Positions 35,576 through 44,258 of a stretch of DNA of 64,000 nt are shown one piece after another. How positions within the stretch are numbered: position 1 is the stretch's first letter; the number at the start of each line of letters is the position of its first letter. Position numbers and translations under genes: made by a program. The notes beneath the pieces are model-generated. The model was given only the letters and a program-made list of their open reading frames with translations, searched no databases and had not been told where the DNA came from. This DNA is from Myxococcus stipitatus (lineage in GTDB: Bacteria; Myxococcota; Myxococcia; Myxococcales; Myxococcaceae): NCBI RefSeq assembly GCF_037414475.1, contig NZ_CP147913.1, positions 8,938,501-9,002,500 on the forward strand, given 5' to 3'.

Positions 35576-35753
35576 GCGTTTGCAACACTCCGCTCGGGCG
35601 GTATCACCAGCCTACCGCGATTTCCTCCCGCGCCCCAGCCGGTGACGCGTGGAACTTCGCGCGCTTGGCGGCCCTGGGGCTCACGCGACACGGTCGTCCA
35701 GGATTTCCCAGGTATGTTTCACGGCCCGGTGTATCGCGAGGAGCGTGGAGCCC

Positions 35754-36083
35754 ATGCTGCGAGTCATGGCCTGTGGGATGTTGGTGGTGGGGCTGTCGGG
35801 GTGTTTCAGGACGAGTGTGAGGACGGGGGCCCCCAGGGATGGCTCGCCCGTGACGCGCACCGGGGCCAGCCTGTTCTTCGGGCTGACGATGCCCCCCGTG
35901 ACGGCGTCGGAGTGCCGCCACGGTGTCTCCCGGGTGGATGTGTTCTCGCCGTGGTGGGGGGCGCTCGTCACCGTGGCGACGGTGGGCCTCGTCATGCCGC
36001 TGCGCACCGAGTACGTGTGCGCGGAGATGCCGCAAAGCGTCAGCGCCGAACCTCAGGTGCCCGCCTCCATCGCCCCGCTCTGA
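35754..36083 (+). CDS. Bor/Iss-like lipoprotein
   Basis: This 109-residue lipoprotein starts at ATG 35754 (preceded by TGGAG), giving MLRVMACGMLVVGLSGC with lipobox LSGC. The mature part, SLFFGLTMPPVTASECRHGV followed by VDVFSPWWGALVTVATVGLV and MPLRTEYVC, follows the lambda Bor/Iss pattern: an FF.G strand, a conserved Cys, a hydrophobic LxTxGxxxP hairpin and a final Cys two residues after Tyr. Bor and Iss raise serum survival in enteric bacteria; in a soil predator the role is unknown. A GTG at 35649 would make a longer frame without a signal peptide. It converges with the OPT transporter gene. Confidence 0.68.
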   Translation: MLRVMACGMLVVGLSGCFRTSVRTGAPRDGSPVTRTGASLFFGLTMPPVTASECRHGVSRVDVFSPWWGALVTVATVGLVMPLRTEYVCAEMPQSVSAEPQVPASIAPL

Positions 36084-36111
36084 GCGGGCGGGGATGCGGG
36101 CGGAGAAACAG

Positions 36112-36142
36112 CGAGGCGGCGGGGTTGCCCCACGCCGCCTCG
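36112..36142. terminator. Perfect stem-loop between convergent Bor-like and OPT genes
   Basis: CGAGGCGGCG (36112-36121) and CGCCGCCTCG (36133-36142) pair perfectly over an 11-nt loop, in the 110-bp gap between converging genes. Read on the minus strand it is followed by CTGTTTCTCC. It is likely a bidirectional terminator. Confidence 0.6.
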
Positions 36143-36193
36143 GGTGACTCTGGATGAGAACAGCGCCCCGGGGGAGCGCCGTCCGGTGGGGCG

Positions 36194-38653
36194 TTACTTC
36201 GCGTGCGGCGGCGACGTCGCGGCGCTGGAGCCCTTGAGCGCGGAGCGCAGCAGGAAGAGGGTGATGCCCGCGAAGAAGAGCAGGCCCCAGAGGTTGGACC
36301 AGAGGGGGTGCGCCATCTCGCTTTCGCCCACGGTGTTGAAGAAGCGGCCGATGATGCCCTCATGACCCAGCACGGCCGGCAGGTTGATGGCGCGTGAGCC
36401 GGCGCCGTCCGTGACGATTTCGAGGAAGGCGATGAGCACACCCGCGATGGAGCCGCCGGCGATGTAGCCGGAGGACAGCAGGGTGCCCGGCGAGAAGTCG
36501 GACTCGCCGCCGCGCACGCGGTCGACGAAGTAGCGCACCATGCCGCCCACGAAGAGCGGCGCGCTGCTGCTGATGGGCAGGTACACGCCCACCGCGAAGG
36601 GCAGCGAGGACACGCCGCACAGCTCCAGCATCAGCGCGATGAACACGCCCAGGAGCACCAGGTCCCAGGGCAGCCGCTGCGTGAGGATGCCGTCGATGAT
36701 GAGCGAGAAGAGCTGCGCCTTGGGCGCCGCGTAGCGCGTCAGGGCCTGGCCCTCGTAGGTGCTGATGCGGCCGCCGATGCCCGGGTCCACCACGTACTGG
36801 ATGGTGCCTGCGCCATCGACCAGGTACTTGCCCGCGGGCACCGGGGTGTCCGCGCCGCGCACGAAGCCTTCCTTGAAGGTGCGCTCGGGGCCCTGCGTCA
36901 CGCCGCCCAGGTCCGACACCTTCACCTGCGAGCCGCCCGAGGGGCTCAGCGTCACCGCGCCCACGTCCTGCGCGCTCACCTGCCGCCAGCTGCGCAGCTC
37001 CAGCGCCCCGCCGTTCGAGGCCAGCTCGTAGCCCTGCGCCCACGCCGCCTTGCGCAGCGCGGCCTCATCCATTCCGCGCGAGGCCAGCGCGCCCGCGGGC
37101 ACCGCCCACGGGAAGGTGTACTGGGTGCGCGTCTCCTGGGTGAGCTCCGTCACCTGCACGCCGGGGTGCGCCTCCGGAATCGTGACGGTGGCGCCGCGGT
37201 TGAGCGTCACGAGCACCAGGCCGATGAACATGGCGCTGGTCAACACGCCCACGAAGAGGGCGACCTGCTGGCGCTTGGGCGTGCCGCCCACGATGAACGC
37301 CGTCTTCAGGTCCTGCGCGGTGGTGCCGCCGTTGGAGGCCGCGATGCCGACGATGGCCGCGGTGGTGAGGGCCATGAAGCGGTCCTCGGAGTTCGTCCAG
37401 CCCAGCAGCAGGTACACCAGACACGTGACGAGCAGCGTGGCCACCACCATGCCGGAGATGGGGTTGGAGGAGCTGCCAATCTCACCGGTGATGCGCGCGC
37501 TCACCGTCACGAAGAAGAAGCCGAAGACGATGATGAGCAGGGCGGAGATGAAGTTGACCTGGAGCGGCGGGGCCAGCCAGATGGCCAGCACCAGCAGCAC
37601 GCTTCCCACGAGCACCACGGTGATGGGGAGGTCCTGCTCGGTGCGCAGCAGCTGGGGCGCGCCGCCGTGCGCGCGTGAGGCCTTGAGCGACTCCACGCCC
37701 CGCTTGAAGGCGCCGATGATGGTGGGCAGCGAGCGAATCAGGCTGATGAGGCCGCCCGTCGCCACCGCGCCCGCGCCGATGTAGAGCACATAGGCGTTGC
37801 GAATCTGGTCCGGCGACATGTCCCGGATGAGCGTCCCGTTGTGGACCAGGAGCGGCTGGTCCAGCCCGCTGCCGAAGAAGGAGATGGCGGGGATGAGGAT
37901 GAGGTAGCTCAGCACGCCGCCGGCGAAGGTGATGGCGGCGACGCGCGGGCCGATGATGTAGCCCACGCCGAGCAGCTCCGGGCTCACCTCGGTGGACAGG
38001 GTGGCGCTCTTGAGGCCCTTGAGCGGCGTGCTCAGCACCTCGCGGAACAGCTTCATGCCGGAGTAGGCGAACTTGTAGATGCCGCCCACCAGGAAGCCGA
38101 TGATGACGGTGCGCGCGTTGGTGCCGCCTTGCTGGCCCACGATGAGCACGTCCGCGCTGGCCGTGCCTTCGGGGTAGGGGAGCTTGCCGTGCTCCTGGAC
38201 GATGAGGCCCTGGCGGAGCGGAATCATCATCAACACGCCCAGCACGCCGCCCAGCGCGGCGGTGAGGAACGCGTGCGTCAGGCTGATGTCGTAGCCCAGG
38301 AGCAGGAGCGCTGGCAGCGCGGCCGCGACACCGAAGGCGAGCGACTCACCCGCGGAGCCCGTCGTCTGGACGATGGTGTTCTCCAGGATGTTCGACTTGC
38401 CCATCGCGCGGAAGATGGCGATGGAGAGCACCGCCACCGGAATCGACGCCGACACCGTGAGGCCCACCTTGATGGCCAGGTACACGGACGACGCGGCGAA
38501 CACGATGCCCAGGACAGAGCCCAATAGCAGGGCCCGGAAGGTCATCTCCGTGGGGGACTGGTCCGGGGGAATGAACGGTGTGTACTGGGGGGACGCGTGC
38601 GATTGCGCGAGCGGAACACGCTCGTCGACGACCGGCGGGGTACCGTGGGCCAA
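36194..38653 (-). CDS. OPT-family oligopeptide/metal-chelate transporter
   Basis: This 819-residue inner-membrane protein belongs to the OPT superfamily (PF03169), which imports oligopeptides, glutathione or metal-siderophore chelates with protons. There are roughly 14-16 hydrophobic helices. The N-terminal helix pair carries TFRALLLGSVLGIVFAASSV and VSASIPVAVLSIAIF; later come the NGGTTAQDLKTAFIVGGTP loop and the C-terminal LPFAVGVYLPISSSAPLFVG, both family hallmarks. A soluble insert of about 130 residues (roughly 500-635, containing VQVTELTQETRTQY) interrupts the helices and is unusual in size. It is a single gene between two stem-loops; substrate unknown. Confidence 0.88.
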   Translation of the reverse strand: MAHGTPPVVDERVPLAQSHASPQYTPFIPPDQSPTEMTFRALLLGSVLGIVFAASSVYLAIKVGLTVSASIPVAVLSIAIFRAMGKSNILENTIVQTTGSAGESLAFGVAAALPALLLLGYDISLTHAFLTAALGGVLGVLMMIPLRQGLIVQEHGKLPYPEGTASADVLIVGQQGGTNARTVIIGFLVGGIYKFAYSGMKLFREVLSTPLKGLKSATLSTEVSPELLGVGYIIGPRVAAITFAGGVLSYLILIPAISFFGSGLDQPLLVHNGTLIRDMSPDQIRNAYVLYIGAGAVATGGLISLIRSLPTIIGAFKRGVESLKASRAHGGAPQLLRTEQDLPITVVLVGSVLLVLAIWLAPPLQVNFISALLIIVFGFFFVTVSARITGEIGSSSNPISGMVVATLLVTCLVYLLLGWTNSEDRFMALTTAAIVGIAASNGGTTAQDLKTAFIVGGTPKRQQVALFVGVLTSAMFIGLVLVTLNRGATVTIPEAHPGVQVTELTQETRTQYTFPWAVPAGALASRGMDEAALRKAAWAQGYELASNGGALELRSWRQVSAQDVGAVTLSPSGGSQVKVSDLGGVTQGPERTFKEGFVRGADTPVPAGKYLVDGAGTIQYVVDPGIGGRISTYEGQALTRYAAPKAQLFSLIIDGILTQRLPWDLVLLGVFIALMLELCGVSSLPFAVGVYLPISSSAPLFVGGMVRYFVDRVRGGESDFSPGTLLSSGYIAGGSIAGVLIAFLEIVTDGAGSRAINLPAVLGHEGIIGRFFNTVGESEMAHPLWSNLWGLLFFAGITLFLLRSALKGSSAATSPPHAK

Positions 38654-38735
38654 GCGAAAGGCTCCTTACGTGGGACTTGGGGCCCCTTCTAGCAGGGCCC
38701 CGCCCGCCCGCGAAACCAACGCGCACAAATGACAA

Positions 38736-38766
38736 GCGCCCCTGCTCCCACGAGGGGCAAGGGCGC
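38736..38766 (-). terminator. Stem-loop downstream of the RpoH-like sigma gene
   Basis: GCGCCC (38736-38741) pairs with GGGCGC (38761-38766), with further inner CCT/AGG pairing. On the minus strand the hairpin is followed by TTGTCATTTGTG, a loosely T-rich tail, consistent with termination of the sigma-factor transcript. A second imperfect hairpin (about 38771-38793) lies between it and the gene. Confidence 0.5.
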
Positions 38767-38816
38767 CTGAGGGCCTTCCTCCTGGAGGAGGGCCGACTTG
38801 CCGCGTTACGCGCGGC

Positions 38817-39704
38817 TCACTGCTGCAGGGACGCCGCCTCCGGGTCCACCTCCGCCATCAGCGCCGCCAGCTCCGCCTTCAACTTGTCCTTGGCGCGAAT
38901 CTCCAGCTGACGGGCCCGTTCCCGGGAGAACCCGAAATGCTCGCCCAATTCCTTGAGCGTCATGGGGCGCTCGTTCATCACCCGCTGCTCGATGATGAAG
39001 CGCTCGCGAGGGTCCAGGCGCATGAGCGCCGTGCGGACGCGGGCGTTGATGAGGCCCGCCTCCTCCTTGTCGGCGAACTCGTCGTCCTGGGGCGCGGCGG
39101 CGCTGACCACGAAGTCCACGTGGCTGTTGCCGCCGTCCTCGCCCATGGGCGCGTCCAGGGACAAGTCGCGCCCGCCCATGCGCTGCTCCATCTCCCGCAC
39201 CTCGCCTGGCTTCACGTGCAGCCGGCGGGCAATCTCTTCCACGTTCACCACGGCCTCGCCGTTGCCGAACTTCTCCAGTTCGCGGCGGGTGCGCGCCAGG
39301 CTGAAGAACAGCTTCCGCTGCGCCTGGGTGGTGCCGAGCTTCACGAGCGACCAGCTCTTGAGGATGTAGTTCTGGATGTACGCGCGAATCCACCAGACCG
39401 CGTAGGAGATGAGGCGGATGCCCTTGTCCGGGTCGAACTTCTGCACCGCCTTCATCAGGCCGATGTTTCCCTCCTGGATGAGGTCCGACATCTTGATGCC
39501 GTAGGAGCGGTACTCGTAGGCGACCTTCACCACGAAGCGAAGGTTGGACGTGACGAGCCGGTGGCCCGCGGCCAGCTCGCCGCGGATGAAGCTGCGCGCC
39601 AGCGCCTGCTCCTCCTCCACGGTGAGGAGGTTGTAGTGGTTGATTTCCGAGAGGTACATCGCCAGGGAGCCAGAGTTGGACGACTGCTCGGTGGACGCCT
39701 GCAT
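38817..39704 (-). CDS. RpoH-type (sigma-32 group) RNA polymerase sigma factor
   Basis: This 295-residue sigma-70-family factor lacks region 1.1. Region 2 is full (SNLRFVVKVAYEYRSYGIKM, DLIQEGNIGLMKAVQKFDPD, YAVWWIRAYIQNYI). The peptide QRKLFFSL (129-136) is the RpoH box that distinguishes heat-shock sigma factors. Region 4 contains PMTLKELGEHFGFSRERARQ, the -35-binding helix-turn-helix. Myxobacteria carry several RpoH paralogues (SigB/SigC-type in M. xanthus, linked to development), so heat-shock or developmental function cannot be separated here. It is monocistronic, with a hairpin-bearing 5' region and a long upstream intergenic stretch. Confidence 0.88.
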   Translation of the reverse strand: MQASTEQSSNSGSLAMYLSEINHYNLLTVEEEQALARSFIRGELAAGHRLVTSNLRFVVKVAYEYRSYGIKMSDLIQEGNIGLMKAVQKFDPDKGIRLISYAVWWIRAYIQNYILKSWSLVKLGTTQAQRKLFFSLARTRRELEKFGNGEAVVNVEEIARRLHVKPGEVREMEQRMGGRDLSLDAPMGEDGGNSHVDFVVSAAAPQDDEFADKEEAGLINARVRTALMRLDPRERFIIEQRVMNERPMTLKELGEHFGFSRERARQLEIRAKDKLKAELAALMAEVDPEAASLQQ

Positions 39705-40187
39705 GGATGGTTTCTCCCGACGTGGGGCCTCGCCGATGAGGCCGCTAGGTTTTCGGACCGCGTGATGACTGAACGGTGTCTGTCTGGAGCAACCGCGGTG
39801 CCAGGGCGGTGCTCCACGCCTTCCCCAATGTCTGCGGGGGGTTGGCGTCGGCTGCGCTCATGTACAAAGAAGAAGGGCTGTAACCGTTACGGCCGGCTTG
39901 GGAACTCGACGCGACTTCGCGGCTGTAGAATGTGCCCGTCTGTGCACGACACGCCTCCAGGGAGGAGCGCCAGGGCCTGTTGCGCCACGGCGCCGAGCGA
40001 GCAAGCGGCCCCCACCTGGCAGGCATGGAGGCCTCTGGCGAGAGGACCTCGAGGGCCGCTTTCGCCTTCCCGTGGAGGAACCGCTAACGCCGCCGCCGGA
40101 TGCTGTCCGGGCGCATTTTTCGCGAGCGGGGGGACGCCCGGTGAGCAGGCGGCCGCGCGTGCGGGTGATGACTGAAGGTGGAGTGAC
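39705..40187. other. Long intergenic region upstream of the sigma gene
   Basis: This 483-bp region is non-coding as far as I can tell. It should hold the promoter of the divergent minus-strand sigma gene and the 3' end of the transglutaminase operon. The only clear structure is a hairpin at 39726-39743. A TAGAAT hexamer at 39926-39931 lacks a well-spaced -35 partner. Frames crossing it are compositionally random. Confidence 0.4.
39726..39743 (-). promoter_or_regulatory. Hairpin in the predicted leader of the sigma factor mRNA
   Basis: GGCCTC (39726-39731) and GAGGCC (39738-39743) form a perfect 6-bp stem with a 6-nt loop, ending 21 bp upstream of the sigma ATG. It does not include the likely Shine-Dalgarno GGGAGA, which lies between stem and start. 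It might influence translation or protect the leader; no function is shown. Confidence 0.35.
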
Positions 40188-42221
40188 TCAGGACGCGCGC
40201 GAGGCCCGGTCCATCGAGCGCGTGTGCTGGGAGACCGCGTTGCGCAGCGTGCTCAGCAACTGCCGGGCCTCACCCTGGCGCAAGGGGCGTCCACCGAAGC
40301 GGGCCTCCAGGTAGCGGCGCGTGACAGGGGTGAGCGCGCGGGTGATGGGATGGTGCTCGCGCGCGAGCCTCGCGTCGAGCTCCTCGAGTGTCTCCTCCGC
40401 GCCCCGTGAGACATGCGCCGAGGCAAGCACGGCGTCCACCGCGTCCACGAAGCGCGTGGCGTCGAGTGGCCGAGGCCGTCCCGTCCATCGAACCACCATG
40501 CGCCAGGCGGCGTAGGCCATGAGTCCCGCCACCAGCGCCGCGCCCCAGGCGCGCGGTGGGGGCAGGCTGCTTCGCTCGGGGTTCTCGGAGCCCTTGGGCG
40601 GGCGCACCAGGGCGCGTGCGACGTCGACCTGGTCCCGGAAGGAGTAGTCGACCACGGAGTTTCGCCAGCGCGACTCCAGGGCCTCGTACAAGGCCAGCAG
40701 TTGCTGGACCCACTTCGAGCCCTGGCTGGGGCGGTGCGCGGGAGGCGTCGCGTCCACGGTGACGAAGCCCCGCTCGGGCACCAGCACGTGGGTCCATGCG
40801 TGGGCGTCGCCCGCGCGGATGATGTACGCGTCATTGACGCGCTCGCCGCCGAAGAAGCCCGTGGCCAGCCGGGCGCGGATGCCCTGCGTGCGCAGCATCA
40901 CCGTGAGCGCGGTGGCGAAGTGCTCGCAGTGGCCTGCCTTGCGCTCGAAGAGGAAGTCCGCCAGCGGGTCCTCCCGGTCTCCGCTCAACTCCAGCGTGTA
41001 GCTGAACTCGCGCTGGAGCCAGGTGGCCAGCTTCTGCGCGGCGGCCAGGGGCTCTCGCTCGCCATTGAGGATGCGCGCCGCCGTCTGGGCGACCCGCGGG
41101 TCCAGCGCCTCGGGAAGCGCGAGGAGCGCGTCCTGCTCCACCGAAGGCAGCCGACGGAACGAGTCCCCGCTTCCGCCAGGCGGAAGGCTGTAGGCCTCAT
41201 AGGAGTAGGAGAGCCCGGACTCCACGAAGCGGGCCTCGCCTCCGTACATCTCCTGGAGATGGGTGCGGCGGCTGCCCGTGGTGCTGTTGGCCACCGCGTT
41301 GCCCAGCCTCGACGGGGTCTCCAACGCGATGAGCGTCTGGCCGCCATAGGCGGGCAACAGCTCCACGCGCTGGTGGACCAGGTTGTCTCCGCCGGGGCGC
41401 AACGTCAGGAGCGGCTCGCGCAGGTGTTTCACGCCGCCGGCGCTCGTCCACTCCAGGCCGTCGAAGATGTCGTAGGTGCGGCCCACCCAGTAGGCCCCCA
41501 GCGCCTCCACGCCCGGATCCGGGTTCAGCGTGGCGCGCAGGACGACGCGAGGGTTCCCCTTGATGGTCCCCGTGCCGCCCAGGCGCACGGTGTTGGAGAA
41601 GCCCGTGCTGGCCGGGCCCAACCCCGGGGCCGCGCGGGGGCCCGTCATGTTCCAGTTGAGCCGGGGAAAGAGGATGAAGAAGGCAATGGCTCCGGCCACC
41701 GCGAAGCTCACGCCGGTGGACAGCGGACGCAGCACCGCGCGCACGGGGAGCGGCTCGCCCTCCGGAACGGCGGCCTCCACCACGCCCAGCGCCAGCGAGA
41801 CGCTGGCCAGCACGCCGAACGCGATGAGGAACACGCCGTAGATGAGGTCGCCGGACAGCGCGGCGCCGCCCGCCACCATCAGGAGCCCGGACAGATGGAC
41901 CTGCCCATCCGTGGCCGGGTCCGGCGCGGACAGCAGCCGGTGCGCGGAGATGAGGCCCGCGAAGGCACACGCCGCCACCACCAGGTTGAGGGTGCCCGCG
42001 GTGACATTCACCACCAGCACGGCCGCGACGCCCAGCAGCAGCAGCGCGGTGAGCTTGGCCCTGCGAGCAAACAGCCGCTTGCCCGCGAGCGCCGCCACCA
42101 ACCCCACGATGTAGAGGCCCAACGTCCACAGCGGGAGTTGTCCCGACACCGCCATGGACGCGAAGGCGCATCCGGAGGCCAGGTCCCTGAGCACCAGCCG
42201 CAGCCGCGCGCCTTGCCTCAT
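40188..42221 (-). CDS. TgpA-like membrane transglutaminase (DUF3488/DUF4129)
   Basis: This 677-residue protein has about six N-terminal membrane helices (DUF3488/TgpA_N), a periplasmic transglutaminase-like domain, one further helix (about residues 555-575) and a DUF4129-like tail. The papain-type triad is visible: C432 in KAGHCEHFATAL, H474 in GDAHAWTHV and D490 in VTVDATPP. P. aeruginosa TgpA is an essential envelope enzyme of the same layout; substrates are unknown. ATG 42221 overlaps the upstream DUF58 stop by 4 bp and has GAGGAGG before it. It is the last gene of the moxR-DUF58-transglutaminase operon. An ATG at 42269 would only add residues inside the DUF58 gene. Confidence 0.9.
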   Translation of the reverse strand: MRQGARLRLVLRDLASGCAFASMAVSGQLPLWTLGLYIVGLVAALAGKRLFARRAKLTALLLLGVAAVLVVNVTAGTLNLVVAACAFAGLISAHRLLSAPDPATDGQVHLSGLLMVAGGAALSGDLIYGVFLIAFGVLASVSLALGVVEAAVPEGEPLPVRAVLRPLSTGVSFAVAGAIAFFILFPRLNWNMTGPRAAPGLGPASTGFSNTVRLGGTGTIKGNPRVVLRATLNPDPGVEALGAYWVGRTYDIFDGLEWTSAGGVKHLREPLLTLRPGGDNLVHQRVELLPAYGGQTLIALETPSRLGNAVANSTTGSRRTHLQEMYGGEARFVESGLSYSYEAYSLPPGGSGDSFRRLPSVEQDALLALPEALDPRVAQTAARILNGEREPLAAAQKLATWLQREFSYTLELSGDREDPLADFLFERKAGHCEHFATALTVMLRTQGIRARLATGFFGGERVNDAYIIRAGDAHAWTHVLVPERGFVTVDATPPAHRPSQGSKWVQQLLALYEALESRWRNSVVDYSFRDQVDVARALVRPPKGSENPERSSLPPPRAWGAALVAGLMAYAAWRMVVRWTGRPRPLDATRFVDAVDAVLASAHVSRGAEETLEELDARLAREHHPITRALTPVTRRYLEARFGGRPLRQGEARQLLSTLRNAVSQHTRSMDRASRAS

Positions 42222-43192
42222 GCCGCCTCCTCGTCCTTCTCCCCGCCGTCGCCCTCGAAGCCCAGCCACGCCAGGGCGCGGAGGATGCGCCGCTCCTGCG
42301 CGGTGCCAGCGCCTGCGCGCAGACGGCGCACCCCCGTGTCCAGGCCCACTTCGTGGCCTTCGCCGAGCAGCCGGTGGGCCAGGGCGGCAACCTCCTCACA
42401 GCGCCGCTCCAGCGCGGCGTCCGCGAGGCCCGGCTCCACCGCCAGCATCCAGGTGCGGCGCTCCTCGCGCTCGCGCTCCACCCGCAGGAGCTTCCCCACC
42501 GACGCGCTCTTGAGCCAGTGGATGCGCCGGGCGTCCTCACCCTCGGCGAGCTCGCGCAGGCCCGTCACATCTCCACTGCCGTCATTGCGGCGGGGATTGC
42601 CCGCGTCTCCCACGGGGCCTCGTTCCGCGTCGCCCGGGTCCTGGCACGCATAGCCGCGCCGGGGATAGACGAGCAGCAGCCCCTCCAGCGGCAACACCCG
42701 TGTCTTGGCGAAGAGCCCCAGGGGCCACGTCGTCGTCACCCGCACGCCCCTCAGGCGCATGGGGCCTCGCCGAGGCGCGGTGAGGTTGGCCCGCACCACG
42801 TGCTCCACGCCCGCGGGCAGATAGCCCACGCCCCCCGCGCCGGACAGGGGCGAGCCTTCCTCCGAGAGGGTGAGGGCGAAGGCGTGGCCCTGTTTGCGGG
42901 AGATGGACCAGCGGAAGGCGAAGGGCTCGCCCGCGAAGGCCTCGTCCGTGCCCACGCGCCGCACGGACAGGTCGCGCAGACACCGCTCGGAGAGCACGCC
43001 CGACACCACCACCATGCTCAGGAGCAGGCCGAGCAGGAGATAAAGCAGGTTGTTGCCGGTGTTGAGCGCGCCCAGGCCCACCCCGAACGTCACCACCAGA
43101 TAGGTGCGCCCGATGCGGGTCACCTTCAGGGTGCGCGGCGGGGTGAGCCAGGCGCGAAGCCGCGCCCAGCGCTGCTTCAGCGTCCGCCTCAC
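42218..43192 (-). CDS. DUF58 domain protein with two N-terminal membrane helices
   Basis: This 324-residue protein is of the DUF58 family, usual partner of MoxR ATPases. Two adjacent helices near the N-terminus (IGRTYLVVTFGVGLGALNTG and NNLLYLLLGLLLSMVVVSGV) are followed by a beta-sandwich region and the hallmark GSGDVTGLRELAEGEDARRI then HWLKSASVGKLLRVERE, which begins the von Willebrand A-like fold. The GTG start at 43192 overlaps the moxR TGA (GGTGAGG), so it is translated by coupling. Longer in-frame starts would lie wholly within moxR. It probably works with the MoxR ATPase as a membrane-linked assembly factor. Confidence 0.88.
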   Translation of the reverse strand: MRRTLKQRWARLRAWLTPPRTLKVTRIGRTYLVVTFGVGLGALNTGNNLLYLLLGLLLSMVVVSGVLSERCLRDLSVRRVGTDEAFAGEPFAFRWSISRKQGHAFALTLSEEGSPLSGAGGVGYLPAGVEHVVRANLTAPRRGPMRLRGVRVTTTWPLGLFAKTRVLPLEGLLLVYPRRGYACQDPGDAERGPVGDAGNPRRNDGSGDVTGLRELAEGEDARRIHWLKSASVGKLLRVEREREERRTWMLAVEPGLADAALERRCEEVAALAHRLLGEGHEVGLDTGVRRLRAGAGTAQERRILRALAWLGFEGDGGEKDEEAA

Positions 43193-44172
43193 CGGGGCGC
43201 CGGAACCTTTCGGACCAGCTCCTCCAACAGGTGCGCCGCTTCGTCGCGCGCCGCCACGCCCTGCACCGCGCTGCGCAGCAGCACGCGGTGAGCCCAACAA
43301 GGCACGAGCACCGCCCGCACGTCGCCGGGCGTCACGAAGTCCCGCGCTTCCCACAGCGCCTGGGCTCGCGCCGCCGCCCCCAGGGCCAGCACCGCACGCG
43401 TGGATGCGCCGCGCTCGATGTCGCCGTGCTCACGTGTCGCCCGCGCCAGCCGCACGACATAGTCGGCCACCGACGCGTCCAGCCGCAGCTCCGCCGCGAG
43501 TCCGCGGAGCAGGGCCACCTCCTCAGGGCTGGACACCGTCTTCACGGCGTCGAGCGCGGGCGCGCTGCCCCGAGTCGTCAGCAGCCGTGCCTCGACCTCG
43601 GCGGCGGGGTGCCCCAGTGACATGCGCACCATGAATCGGTCCAGCTGGGAGTCCGGCAGCGGGTAGGTGCCCGAGAAGTCCACCGGGTTCTGCGTGGCCA
43701 CCACGGTGAAGGGTGCGGGCAACGCGTGGGTGGTGCCGTCGAGCGACACCTGCCCCTGGGCCATGGCCTCCAGCAGCGCGGATTGGGTCCTGGGCGGAGC
43801 GCGGTTGAGCTCATCGGCCAGCACGAGCTGACGAAACAGCGGACCGGGGCGGAACTGGAAGGTGGCCGTCTGCGCCTGGAAGATCTGGGCGCCCAGGATG
43901 TCGGCCGGCATCAGGTCCGCGGTGAACTGGATGCGCGCGAACGTCAGCCCGCATGAGCGGGCCAGGGCCTCCGCCAGGGTCGTCTTGCCGACACCCGGCA
44001 CGTCCTCGAGGAGCAAGTGCCCACCCGAGACCAGGCACGTCGTCACCAACCGGGCCTGGGCCTCCTTGCCTTGGACGGCTCGCCCCAGCTCGGCGGCGAT
44101 GCGCTCCATCGTCGTATGCGCGGTAGCGGGGGAGGGGGCTGCGGCGGCGAGGACGCGGGCGGGCTGATTCAT
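43189..44172 (-). CDS. MoxR-family AAA+ ATPase
   Basis: This 327-residue MoxR ATPase has Walker A EDVPGVGKTTLAEALAR, FTADLMPADILGAQ (MoxR signature), Walker B LVLADELNRAPPRTQSALLE, sensor 1 VVATQNPVDFSGTYPLPDSQ and the arginine finger/sensor 2 region with LDRFMVRMSLGHP. MoxR proteins act as chaperones that mature metalloproteins or envelope complexes, typically with DUF58/VWA partners. It is the first gene of a three-gene operon whose members overlap by 4 bp. ATG 44172 is preceded by a weak ribosome-binding site; there is an 86-bp gap from the STAS gene. Confidence 0.9.
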   Translation of the reverse strand: MNQPARVLAAAAPSPATAHTTMERIAAELGRAVQGKEAQARLVTTCLVSGGHLLLEDVPGVGKTTLAEALARSCGLTFARIQFTADLMPADILGAQIFQAQTATFQFRPGPLFRQLVLADELNRAPPRTQSALLEAMAQGQVSLDGTTHALPAPFTVVATQNPVDFSGTYPLPDSQLDRFMVRMSLGHPAAEVEARLLTTRGSAPALDAVKTVSSPEEVALLRGLAAELRLDASVADYVVRLARATREHGDIERGASTRAVLALGAAARAQALWEARDFVTPGDVRAVLVPCWAHRVLLRSAVQGVAARDEAAHLLEELVRKVPAPR

Positions 44173-44258
44173 CTGCCGACACTCTATCCGACTCCCCAGG
44201 GAGCCGGCATACCCAACTCCCGGGTGTCCAGCGCAGGACGCCCGCTTCCTCCTCGGCG

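Noticed and set aside
39926..39931. TAGAAT as a -10 element in the region upstream of the sigma gene
   Set aside because: The nearest -35-like hexamer (TTGGGA) is 22 bp away and there is no gene downstream on that strand.
40413..42653. Plus-strand frame of about 750 codons opposite the transglutaminase operon
   Set aside because: It is antisense to two coupled genes with clear domains and carries no domain of its own.
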